Below, one piece after another: positions 35,634 to 43,840 of a DNA stretch of 64,000 bases. Origin of the DNA: Methylomonas methanica (lineage in GTDB: Bacteria > Pseudomonadota > Gammaproteobacteria > Methylococcales > Methylomonadaceae); the NCBI GenBank assembly GCA_001644045.1, contig LUUF01000078.1:33341-97340 (forward strand), given 5' to 3'. Made by a program: the position numbers and the translations under genes. A model generated the notes under the pieces. It was given only the letters and a program-made list of their open reading frames with translations, did not search any database and was not told where the DNA came from. Numbering within the stretch: the stretch's first letter is position 1; each line of letters starts with the position of its first letter.

Positions 35634-38600
35634 ACCAAGTCGATCTTTTTGGGAATAGTGGAACTCTAATTCTTAGCCAGTTGGAGCTTTTTAATTGGGG
35701 TGGATTCAATGGCAGGCACCTGGCAGCCATTGACCCAGCCGGCACAGCAGTGATCGGTCCAACCGGCAGCGGCAAAACGACCTTAGTCGATGCCTTAATG
35801 ACGTTACTTTGCGCAAATCCTCGCTACAACTTGGCATCAACCGGTGGTCACGAAAGTGATCGAGATTTAGTGTCGTATGTTCGTGGCGTTTCCGGTCCTG
35901 GTGATGGCGGGGCTGATCAGTCACACATTGCTCGTCCCGGTAAAACTGTAACCGCTATTGCGGCCACATTTAGAAACGAAGACAAGCTGACTCGCTTGGG
36001 AGCTATGTTATGGTTCGAAGACACTAGTTCGACGGCTTCAGATTTGAAGAAGCTATGGTTGTTTACTGAGTCACCTGAACATACTTTGGAATATTGGTTA
36101 ACTATTCACCATGAAGGTGGTATGCGCGCGTTGCGCCAAATGGAAAAAGACAGCACAGCTATATGGACATACTCAAGTAAAAAAGCTTTTCTGGCGAGGC
36201 TGAGAGATTATTTTGATGTCGGTGAAAACGCGTTCACCTTACTCAATCGTGCGGCAGGTCTAAAGCAGCTGAATAGTATCGATGAAATTTTTCGGGAGTT
36301 GGTTTTAGATGATCATTCGGCCTTCGACCGAGCGGCCGAGGTTGCCAATAGCTTTGATGATCTTACCGAAATTCACACGGAATTGGAGATCGCTCGTAGG
36401 CAACAGCGTTCTTTACTGCCGATTGCCGATGGCTGGGAAAAACACCAGCTGCTCGAAAAGGAATTGCTCGAAAAGGAAACCCTCAAACAAATTTTGCCCG
36501 TTTGGTTTGCCGAGCAAGCTCATCGGTTATGGAAATTGGAGGCCGAACGGCTGGAAACCGCCTGGCAACTGGCGGAAGACGTAAAGTCAAATCTGACGAC
36601 GCAGGTAGAAGTCCAAAAGAAGGCAGTCGACACGCGAAGGCAAGCATATTTAAGCGCGGGTGGTTCCAGCATTGAGGATCTGGAGGAATTGATCGGAGAA
36701 TGGCGAAAAACACGGGAGAAACGTGCTGCCCATGCGCGGCAATATCAACAATTGGTACAGAATCTGGGTTTACCGCATCAAATCAATGCCGAAATACTTG
36801 CAGCTAACCAGCAGGAAACTCAGTTGCGTTTATCGCAGTTAGAAGTAGAAATAAAATCAGCGCAGGATGAAGCATTTAATCGCGGTGTGGAGACGCGTAA
36901 TGCTAGCGACCAGCTGGAAAAATTGGAGAAAGAATATTGTGAGGTGTTGAATCGCCCAGATTCCAACCTGCCATCTCTTTACCATGAGTTCCGAAAAGCA
37001 CTGGCCCAGTTCCTCGGATTGTCGGATGATTCGTTGCCATTTGTGGCGGAGATGGTTCAGGTCAAGGAAGATGAGCAAATTTGGCGTGGTGCGATTGAAA
37101 GGGCAATAGGCAGCCATCGGTTGCGGGTTCTGGTGCCGCCGGAAGTAGCGGAATCGGCTTTGAGCTGGGTGAATCAACGACATAATCGTTTGCATGTCCG
37201 CTTGTTAGAAGTGAAGCAGCCAGAATCCCAGGCGAATTTCTACGATGATGGTTTCACACGAAAACTCAGCTATAAGCCGCATCTCTATCGTGAAGTCGTA
37301 AAGGATTTGTTGGCCGGTATTGATCGGCACTGTGTCGATAGTTCTGAACGGTTACGTCACACCCCCCACGCGATGACAGTTCAAGGGTTAATGTCGGGAC
37401 AATCCCGTTTCTTCGACAAACAAGATCAAAAACGTCTCGATGAAGATTGGTTAACCGGCTTCGACAATCGGGATCGTATTGCATACTTGCAGCAGGAAAT
37501 CGCTAATGCCAAACGACTAGTGAAAGAGACGAAGGCGCAGCTTGAGGCTGCCAGAGCGATAGTAGGCCGCTTATCAGCGCAGTCGTTAATCTTGGAGCAA
37601 GTGCAAAGCTTAGAATTTGAACAAATCGATCTTCCGGGGGCTGAACAAAAGCTTACCGAGCTAAATAATAGGCTTGAAGCATTAACCAGTCCTGATTCCG
37701 ATGCTGCTGCTGCAAAGGCGGCGATGTTGGATGCTGAGAACCAGTTGAAAGCAATTGAGAAGAAACACGAGAAGGCAGTAGGAGACTGTGCTCGGTTGCA
37801 AGGTGATTTTGACCGAGCCATTGAACAAAAACGCAAAGCGTTTCGGCGCGCTGAGGCCGGACTGACGGATACCCAACGGGAACTCGGAACAAAAAATTTT
37901 TCTGAGATTTCTGGCGAACAATTAGATGATATTCAGGACCTCGAGCGTAACGAAGATGTCGCATTACAACAGCAGATAAATGATTTACACGAAAAACTAA
38001 GCAAGCTGGCTCAGGACCTTGCGAGACGAATGTCCGATGCCCAAAAAGAAGACAGGGGGGCATTATCCGAAGTGGGTAGAGAAATTGAGGACATTCCCAA
38101 ATATCTGGAACGTTTGCAGGTATTGACCGAAGAGGCGTTACCGGAAAAACTCAATCGCTTTCTCTCGTATTTGAACCGCTCTTCCGACGAAGGGGTTACT
38201 CAACTACTCAGTCATATCGACAACGAAGTGTCGATGATTGAGGAACGCATTCAAGACCTTAATAATACCATGCGCAGGGTGGATTTTCAGGCGGGGCGTT
38301 ACTTGCGCTTGGTGTCCAATAAAGTAGTTCACGAAAGCTTGCGTACATTGCAACGAGCGCAACGGCAGCTTAATTCGGCTCGTTTTAGCGATGATGCCGG
38401 CGAAAGCCAGTATAAAGCATTACAAACTTTGGTGGCCCTGTTAAGAGATGCCTGTGAACGTAACCGCACACAAGGTGCAAGGGCTTTGCTCGATCCCCGG
38501 TTCCGGTTGGAGTTTAAGGTTTCGGTGATCGACCGGGAGACCGGAAATATCATCGAGACCAGGACCGGCTCGCAAGGCGGCAGTGGCGGAGAAAAGGAAA

Positions 38601-38935
38601 TTATCGCATCATACGTGCTCACCGCTTCGCTGAGTTACGCGCTTTGTCCGGACGGTAGCAATCGACCTTTGTTTGGCACCATTATCCTAGATGAAGCGTT
38701 TTCACGCAGCTCTCATGCTGTTGCTGGACGTATTATTGCCGCTCTGCGGGAATTTGGACTTCACGCGGTATTTATCACGCCCAACAAGGAAATGCGCTTG
38801 TTGCGTAACCACACCCGTTCGGCGATTGTCGTGCACCGGCGGGGGCTGGAATCCACGCTTACATCATTAAGTTGGGAAGCCTTGGACGAATTTCACCAAC
38901 AACGCATCAAAGTTCAGCATGAAGTCGTCGGCTGA
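35630..38935 (+). CDS. jetC: Wadjet component JetC (SMC/MukB-like ATPase)
   Basis: A 1101-residue SMC-type ATPase. Walker A is GPTGSGKTT (residues 43-51), the ABC signature GSGGEKE lies near 983 and Walker B TIILDEAF near 1020. Between the heads run two long coiled-coil arms with a hinge-like region around 445-600 that contains the FLGLSDDSLPFVAEMV block. This is the motor that extrudes plasmid DNA loops. It overlaps jetD by 17 bp. All ATPase motifs look intact. Confidence 0.93.
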   Translation: MNQVDLFGNSGTLILSQLELFNWGGFNGRHLAAIDPAGTAVIGPTGSGKTTLVDALMTLLCANPRYNLASTGGHESDRDLVSYVRGVSGPGDGGADQSHIARPGKTVTAIAATFRNEDKLTRLGAMLWFEDTSSTASDLKKLWLFTESPEHTLEYWLTIHHEGGMRALRQMEKDSTAIWTYSSKKAFLARLRDYFDVGENAFTLLNRAAGLKQLNSIDEIFRELVLDDHSAFDRAAEVANSFDDLTEIHTELEIARRQQRSLLPIADGWEKHQLLEKELLEKETLKQILPVWFAEQAHRLWKLEAERLETAWQLAEDVKSNLTTQVEVQKKAVDTRRQAYLSAGGSSIEDLEELIGEWRKTREKRAAHARQYQQLVQNLGLPHQINAEILAANQQETQLRLSQLEVEIKSAQDEAFNRGVETRNASDQLEKLEKEYCEVLNRPDSNLPSLYHEFRKALAQFLGLSDDSLPFVAEMVQVKEDEQIWRGAIERAIGSHRLRVLVPPEVAESALSWVNQRHNRLHVRLLEVKQPESQANFYDDGFTRKLSYKPHLYREVVKDLLAGIDRHCVDSSERLRHTPHAMTVQGLMSGQSRFFDKQDQKRLDEDWLTGFDNRDRIAYLQQEIANAKRLVKETKAQLEAARAIVGRLSAQSLILEQVQSLEFEQIDLPGAEQKLTELNNRLEALTSPDSDAAAAKAAMLDAENQLKAIEKKHEKAVGDCARLQGDFDRAIEQKRKAFRRAEAGLTDTQRELGTKNFSEISGEQLDDIQDLERNEDVALQQQINDLHEKLSKLAQDLARRMSDAQKEDRGALSEVGREIEDIPKYLERLQVLTEEALPEKLNRFLSYLNRSSDEGVTQLLSHIDNEVSMIEERIQDLNNTMRRVDFQAGRYLRLVSNKVVHESLRTLQRAQRQLNSARFSDDAGESQYKALQTLVALLRDACERNRTQGARALLDPRFRLEFKVSVIDRETGNIIETRTGSQGGSGGEKEIIASYVLTASLSYALCPDGSNRPLFGTIILDEAFSRSSHAVAGRIIAALREFGLHAVFITPNKEMRLLRNHTRSAIVVHRRGLESTLTSLSWEALDEFHQQRIKVQHEVVG

Positions 38936-40097
38936 AATCAGTGAGCGTTTAGCTAGGCAATGGCATCAAGCTCAAATGCGCGCGGAGCGTTTGCTATCTT
39001 CCGAGGCCTGGCCTCTGGTCATACCTATAGGCAAACCTTCGGCTCGTGAATTTTCGGAAAATATACGAGCCGTTCAGTACCATGTGCAATCTTGGCAGGG
39101 TGTTGTCGTTGGCAAAGTGGAATGGGAGCCTGTCAATTATCGAGCAGGGACCGAACCTGTTCTCATACCGGTGCGTTGGAACTTGCGAAATCCGTCGGAA
39201 TGGGTGACCGCTACGGCCGATGTCACAGTCGCCGATGAATATGCGCAGCTCGAGGGATTGGTGGCAAGCGTTGAAGAGATCTTTCGTCCGATTTTGGTTC
39301 GTCAGCGCGCACTTTGGCTTAAAAAAGACCCTAACGAGATCATCGCTACCGCCCGCCTTGCGGCAACTCTTTCCCCTGGAAGCGCTCGTGGGAGACCGCT
39401 ACGTTTGCTCGCGGAGCATGGGGTTGATACTAAGTTTTTTGAACGGAACGGTACATTATTAACTAGGCTGCTTGATGAGCGTTTTGACGGGGCAGTCACT
39501 GAGCAAGGTCTGGTTAATTTCCTTGACGCGCTTGAAGAGAATAATCATTGGGTGATGTTAGCCCCGCTGGAAAAAGGATTACTGCCATTTAAGCGTTTAA
39601 GAATTACTACGTCGGAACTAACAGAAACTGCGCTGCCATGCTCGCGTATTCTCGTTGTTGAAAACGAGCAGTGCATTCATCTCTTGCCGGAATTACCCAA
39701 TACCGTAGCCATCTTGGGCGCAGGGATGGATTTGCAATGGTTGCAATCCGGTCAGTTAGACAACAAATCAATTGCTTATTGGGGCGATATGGATAGTTGG
39801 GGTTTGCTTATGCTTTCTAGGGCCAGACGGTACAGACCAACCATTAGCCCTTTATTGATGACCCAGGCGTTATTTGATACATACGCGTCCGATAGCGCTG
39901 TACATGAACCAGTGGTAGCGCAATCAGCTTCCCCAGAGGGGTTGACAGACTGCGAAGCGTATTTTTATCAATACCTCTTAAATCAAGAACGAGGGCGTTT
40001 AGAGCAAGAGTATCTGCCAGAGCATGAAGTCGAAAACGCTCTTAGTGCGTGGGCCACGCAAAGTGTGAAGGTTTTAAAAAGAAACAATAACGGATAA
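38919..40097 (+). CDS. jetD: Wadjet component JetD (topoisomerase VI-like nuclease)
   Basis: 392 residues: an N-terminal DUF3322 region and a C-terminal DUF2220/Toprim domain with the metal-binding D-x-D in YWGDMDSWG (about residues 287-295). JetD cleaves closed circular DNA captured by JetABC. The last codons (GGA TAA) lie inside the region homologous to the left-end inverted repeat, where the corresponding tnpT triplets read GGA AAA. The gene therefore ends within the transposon end and may have been trimmed or shaped by it. Length looks normal. Confidence 0.9.
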   Translation: MKSSAEISERLARQWHQAQMRAERLLSSEAWPLVIPIGKPSAREFSENIRAVQYHVQSWQGVVVGKVEWEPVNYRAGTEPVLIPVRWNLRNPSEWVTATADVTVADEYAQLEGLVASVEEIFRPILVRQRALWLKKDPNEIIATARLAATLSPGSARGRPLRLLAEHGVDTKFFERNGTLLTRLLDERFDGAVTEQGLVNFLDALEENNHWVMLAPLEKGLLPFKRLRITTSELTETALPCSRILVVENEQCIHLLPELPNTVAILGAGMDLQWLQSGQLDNKSIAYWGDMDSWGLLMLSRARRYRPTISPLLMTQALFDTYASDSAVHEPVVAQSASPEGLTDCEAYFYQYLLNQERGRLEQEYLPEHEVENALSAWATQSVKVLKRNNNG

Positions 40098-40152
40098 AGC
40101 GGCAGAGATTGGTCGCTATGTCCTATTTTTACACGTATGTCGGCTGTACCCG
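40092..40152 (-). repeat. right terminal inverted repeat
   Basis: The reverse complement of 40112-40152 is identical to 11132-11172, and similarity extends inward to 40092 with four mismatches. It contains the jetD stop at its inner edge and, near its outer edge, an ATG (40137) in frame with the interrupted host gene. The AGGTC duplication follows directly. Confidence 0.95.
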
Positions 40153-40157
40153 AGGTC
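40153..40157. repeat. target-site duplication, right copy (AGGTC)
   Basis: Identical to 11127-11131 and directly next to the right terminal repeat. Both copies fall in the same codon phase of the interrupted gene (xAG GTC). Confidence 0.93.
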
Positions 40158-40886
40158 AGCTTGGACAACCCCGGCGGCGATATCGAACAATCCGGCAGCG
40201 GCGGCCAAACCGGTTCCGGGCAGCCAACCGAAAAAGCCGGTGGCGAGCAGCAGCAAGGTGCGGGTGGAGGAGAGGGCACGGGCCAACAATTACAGGCCGG
40301 CAGCCGATGGCCGAGTCCGGCGGAAATGCGTGCCGCCGCTAAGCGAGTCAATATGCCGGCCTGGCAAGCGGCGGCGATCAATGGCATTGCCGACCTTAGC
40401 GAATCGGCGCAACAGGCTTTGACACCGGCCGTTGCGGTGTTTTTCGATTGGTGGGAGTGGTTGAAACAATGGCTGCGCGAGCACTGGCTGGCGGCAATAT
40501 TGGGTTTGCTGGCTTTAATTCTACTAGCGATTTTGCTGGCTTTCGGGGCTTTGTTTTGGGAAATCCCTTGGGTAATTTGGCTAATAACCCAATGGGATTA
40601 TCTGCGTTTGGGTGTGATCGGCCGTCATGCCAGCGGCGAAACCGCCGCTCGCCAATATTACCGGGCGATGTCCCGCTTGTTTGCTTTGCATGACGTGCCA
40701 CGCGCCGATACCGCTAATACCCGCGAATATCTGGCGCAAATCAGCCGCCGGCATCGCGATGCGCGGCGCAGCGCCGCGGAAATCACCGGTTTATTTGAAG
40801 CAGCCCGTTACGGCGATAAACCGTTAGCGGATGTGCACGTTCGGCGTATGCGGCAGTTGTATCTTGGTATTTATCGGCAGCTTTAA
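40158..40886 (+). pseudogene. C-terminal part (DUF4129-like) of the MoxR-operon membrane protein split by the transposon
   Basis: 242 codons continue the gene interrupted at 11131. They encode a Gly/Gln/Ser-rich periplasmic linker, an amphipathic segment, one strong membrane helix (HWLAAILGLLALILLAILLA) and a cytoplasmic C-terminal domain ending YRAMSRLFALHDVPR...[12 protein letters not shown], like the DUF4129 tail of TgpA-type proteins. An in-frame ATG inside the terminal repeat (40137) could in principle start a 249-residue product, but no ribosome site precedes it. The stop overlaps the convergent phosphoketolase stop. Confidence 0.83.
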
Positions 40887-43276
40887 TACGGCCAGTGCCA
40901 TTGATCGTCTTCCGGGCGGTCTATACCTTGCTCGTAAGCGTAGTTGCGGCAGTCGATTTGCCGGTCGCGCAGCTTTTCCTTGACGTGCGCACCGGATACT
41001 TGCAATGCCGGGATGCGGTCTATCGCATCGATCGCCAGGCTGAAACGGTCAGTTTCGTTTTGAATCGCCAGTTCCAGCGGCGTGTTGATGCTGCCTTTTT
41101 CCTTGTAACCTCGCACGTGCAGATTGGCGTGGTTGTGGCGCCGATAGGCCAGCCTGTGAATCAGCCACGGATAACCGTGGAAGTTGAAGATCACCGGTTT
41201 ATCGACGGTAAACAGACTGTCGAAATCCCGATCCGATAGGCCGTGCGGATGCTCGCTGGCGGGTACCAGTTTGTATAGATCGACCACGTTGATGAAGCGA
41301 ATCTTCAGTTGCGGGAAGTGCTCGCGCAGCAATACCACCGCCGCCAAGGCTTCTTTGGTCGGAATATCCCCGGCGCTGGCCATCACCAGATCCGGTTCGG
41401 CGCCATCGTCGTTGCTGGCCCATTCCCAAATGCCTATGCCCTTGGTGCAGTGTTTGATCGCCGCGTCCATATCCAGATACTGCAGATGCTTTTGTTTGTC
41501 GCAAACGATGACGTTGATGTAGTCAGTGCTTTGCAGGCAATGGTTGGCAACCGACAGCAGGCAGTTCACATCGGGCGGCAAATAGATGCGCGTCACCGAC
41601 GGACTTTTGTTGACCACCAAATCCAGAAAGCCGGGATCTTGATGGGTGAAGCCGTTGTGATCCTGCCGCCAAACCGTGGAAGTAATCAGCAAATTCAGCG
41701 ACGATACCGGCGCCCGCCAAGACACCGCTTTAGACATCGCCAACCATTTGGCATGCTGGTTGAACATCGAATCGATCACATGCACGAAGGCTTCGTAGGA
41801 CGAAAAAAAGCCGTGGCGGCCGGTCAGTAAATAGCCTTCCAGCCAGCCTTCCAGGGTATGTTCCGAGAGCATTTCCATCACCCGGCCATCCGTCGCCAGT
41901 TCACCGCAGTCGGCATCTTCCGGCAAGTAATCGGCCAGCCAGGTTTTCTTACTGGCTTTGTAAACATCATCCAGTTTGTTGGAGCTGTTTTCGTCGGGGC
42001 CGAACACCCGAAAGTTGTGCATATTGGCGCTCATGATGTCGCGCAAAAACTTGCCCAGCGGCCGGGTATTTTCCGCCGACACTTTGCCGGGGCCGTCCAA
42101 GGCCAATGCGTAATCGCTAAAATCCGGCATCCGTAATGCTTTGCGCAGTAGACCGCCGTTGGCGTGCGGATTGGCACTCATCCGCCGATTGCCCGTTGGC
42201 GCCAGAGCTTTAAGTTCCGGAATCAATTTGCCCTTGCTATCGAACAATTCTTCCGGTTTATAGCTGTGCAGCCAGTCTGACAATAATTGCATATGCGCCG
42301 GATTGTCTTTCACGCCGGCCAGCGGTACTTGATGGGAACGCCAGAACGCTTCGACTTTATGGCCGTCCACGTCTTTCGGGCCGGTCCAGCCTTTCGGGCT
42401 GCGCAGGATAATCATCGGCCAATATGGGCGGGTAGGGATGCCGCTGCTGCGAGCTTCCTGCTGTATACGTCGAAGCTCCAACACGCAAGTTTCCAGCACG
42501 CCGGCCATTAGTTGATGCATGGTTTCTGGATCGCTGCCTTCCACGAAATACGGGGTGTAGCCGTAGCCGCAAAACAATTGTTCCAGCTCGTCATGGGAAA
42601 TCCGCGCCAGTAAAGTCGGGTTGTTGATCTTGTAACCGTTCAGATGCAGGATGGGCAACACCGCGCCATCGCGGATCGGATTCAGGAATTTATTCGAATG
42701 CCAGGAGGTCGCCAGTGGCCCGGTTTCGGCTTCGCCGTCGCCGACCACCACGGCCACCAGCAAATCCGGATTGTCGTAGGCTGCGCCGTAAGCGTGGGAA
42801 ATGCTGTAACCCAGCTCGCCGCCTTCGTGTATCGAGCCCGGCGTCTCCGGCGTGCAATGACTGCCGATACCGCCGGGAAAGGAGAATTCTTTAAAAAACT
42901 GCAACAGACCTTCTTCGTCTTCGCCCTTGTTTGGGTAAATCTCCGCATAAGTACCTTCCAGATACACCGGCGCCAATATTCCGGGTGCGCCGTGACCGGG
43001 GCCAGCCAGAAATATCGCGTTCAGATCGTATTGTTTGATCAACCTGTTGAGATGGATGTAGATAAAGCTCAAACCGGGACTGGAACCCCAGTGGCCGAGC
43101 AGCCGGTTTTTGATATGGTCCGGTTTCAGCGGTTCCTTTAGTAAGGGGTTATCGCGGAGATAAATCATGCCGGCAGCTAAATAAGTGCAGGCTCGCCAGT
43201 AGGCATTGATGTTCGTCAGTTCTTCATCACTAAGTGGTGAGATAACTGCCGGTATAGCTGTTTCCGGTGTTGTCAT
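40883..43276 (-). CDS. xfp: phosphoketolase (xylulose-5-P / fructose-6-P)
   Basis: A 797-residue thiamine-diphosphate enzyme that splits xylulose 5-phosphate (and often fructose 6-phosphate) with phosphate to acetyl phosphate plus a triose or tetrose phosphate. Visible family blocks: [19 protein letters not shown], the ThDP-binding [19 protein letters not shown] and the C-terminal [10 protein letters not shown]. Full family length. AAGGAG lies 9 bp before the ATG. In methanotrophs this route makes acetyl units from ribulose-monophosphate cycle sugars. It is convergent with the split membrane gene, with overlapping stops. Confidence 0.95.
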   Translation of the reverse strand: MTTPETAIPAVISPLSDEELTNINAYWRACTYLAAGMIYLRDNPLLKEPLKPDHIKNRLLGHWGSSPGLSFIYIHLNRLIKQYDLNAIFLAGPGHGAPGILAPVYLEGTYAEIYPNKGEDEEGLLQFFKEFSFPGGIGSHCTPETPGSIHEGGELGYSISHAYGAAYDNPDLLVAVVVGDGEAETGPLATSWHSNKFLNPIRDGAVLPILHLNGYKINNPTLLARISHDELEQLFCGYGYTPYFVEGSDPETMHQLMAGVLETCVLELRRIQQEARSSGIPTRPYWPMIILRSPKGWTGPKDVDGHKVEAFWRSHQVPLAGVKDNPAHMQLLSDWLHSYKPEELFDSKGKLIPELKALAPTGNRRMSANPHANGGLLRKALRMPDFSDYALALDGPGKVSAENTRPLGKFLRDIMSANMHNFRVFGPDENSSNKLDDVYKASKKTWLADYLPEDADCGELATDGRVMEMLSEHTLEGWLEGYLLTGRHGFFSSYEAFVHVIDSMFNQHAKWLAMSKAVSWRAPVSSLNLLITSTVWRQDHNGFTHQDPGFLDLVVNKSPSVTRIYLPPDVNCLLSVANHCLQSTDYINVIVCDKQKHLQYLDMDAAIKHCTKGIGIWEWASNDDGAEPDLVMASAGDIPTKEALAAVVLLREHFPQLKIRFINVVDLYKLVPASEHPHGLSDRDFDSLFTVDKPVIFNFHGYPWLIHRLAYRRHNHANLHVRGYKEKGSINTPLELAIQNETDRFSLAIDAIDRIPALQVSGAHVKEKLRDRQIDCRNYAYEQGIDRPEDDQWHWPY

Positions 43277-43606
43277 GTGCTAACTCCTTTTTTGACCAGA
43301 AAATGTTTCCGTGCTATCAGAATAGCGTGGCATGAACAAGATTAGTGTAGCGTAAGCTAACTCAACTCAAGAATAGCGCTTTACCGTTAAAACTTTGCAC
43401 CATAGCTAATATTTGCCGGCGACAAGAGGCACGTTTTCGCAATCCCTTTAATTTAACATAATATACATTATGCGCGGTATCTGCTTATCCGATCCATATT
43501 TTTACGCAATGCCCCTCGGACATATATGGCAAAAACTAATTCTGTAACACCTTCGTATCAATGTGCTATATTGCGGCTTAATGAGAACAATTATTAATTA
43601 GCTTGC
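43277..43606. promoter_or_regulatory. divergent xfp-feoA promoter region
   Basis: A 330-bp gap between divergent genes. The xfp side carries its ribosome site near 43283. The feo side has a candidate -10 TATATT at 43567-43572, preceded by TG in extended form, and a Fur-like box just downstream. No small gene was seen. Confidence 0.5.
43582..43596 (+). promoter_or_regulatory. Fur box upstream of feoA
   Basis: TGAGAAC-A-ATTATTA matches the 7-1-7 Fur consensus TGATAAT-n-ATTATCA at 11 of 14 positions. It starts 10 bp downstream of the candidate -10 and 11 bp before the feoA ATG, where Fe-Fur would block transcription. Confidence 0.6.
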
Positions 43607-43840
43607 ATGTCGACATATCTTAAAACGCTGGCGACTGGCGATACAGGCCGTATAGTTGGGTTCGATCAATCTGGTGGCGTCTATCGCAAGAAGTTACTGG
43701 CTATGGGTTTAACACCAGGTACTGAATTCACCATTACGCGTTTCGCGCCAATGGGCGATCCGGTTGAAATCAAAATCCGCGGTTTTTCACTGTCGCTACG
43801 CAAAAACGAGGCGTCGGTCTTACTCATAGAAAAAGTATGA
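43607..43840 (+). CDS. feoA: ferrous iron transport protein A
   Basis: A 77-residue SH3-like protein. The FeoA motif LLAMGLTPGTEFTITRFAPMGDPVEIKIRG is spread over residues 31-60. It helps FeoB. The stop overlaps the feoB ATG by four bases; the order feoA-feoB-feoC is the classical Fe(II) uptake operon, here probably Fur-controlled. Confidence 0.93.
   Translation: MSTYLKTLATGDTGRIVGFDQSGGVYRKKLLAMGLTPGTEFTITRFAPMGDPVEIKIRGFSLSLRKNEASVLLIEKV

Larger units (their letters stand above)
11132..40152. mobile_element. 29-kb Tn3-family (Tn4651-like) transposon carrying metabolic, efflux and defence cargo
   Basis: The element is bounded by terminal inverted repeats (perfect over 41 bp) and a 5-bp target duplication. 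It carries a Tn3-type transposase (24717-27671) and the tnpT/tnpS resolution pair with a spacer at 12198-12379, the arrangement of the Tn4651 branch. Cargo left of tnpA: a LysR-controlled redox cluster and an ABC-type tripartite exporter. Cargo right of tnpA: a WYL regulator, a ubiquitin-like conjugation operon with a kinase, and jetABCD. No second copy of the terminal repeat was seen beside tnpA, so the whole length behaves as one unit. It interrupts a MoxR-operon membrane protein gene. Confidence 0.93.

Noticed and set aside
43277..43606. Riboswitch upstream of feoA or xfp.
   Set aside because: No recognisable conserved core; the Fur-like site explains regulation of feo adequately.
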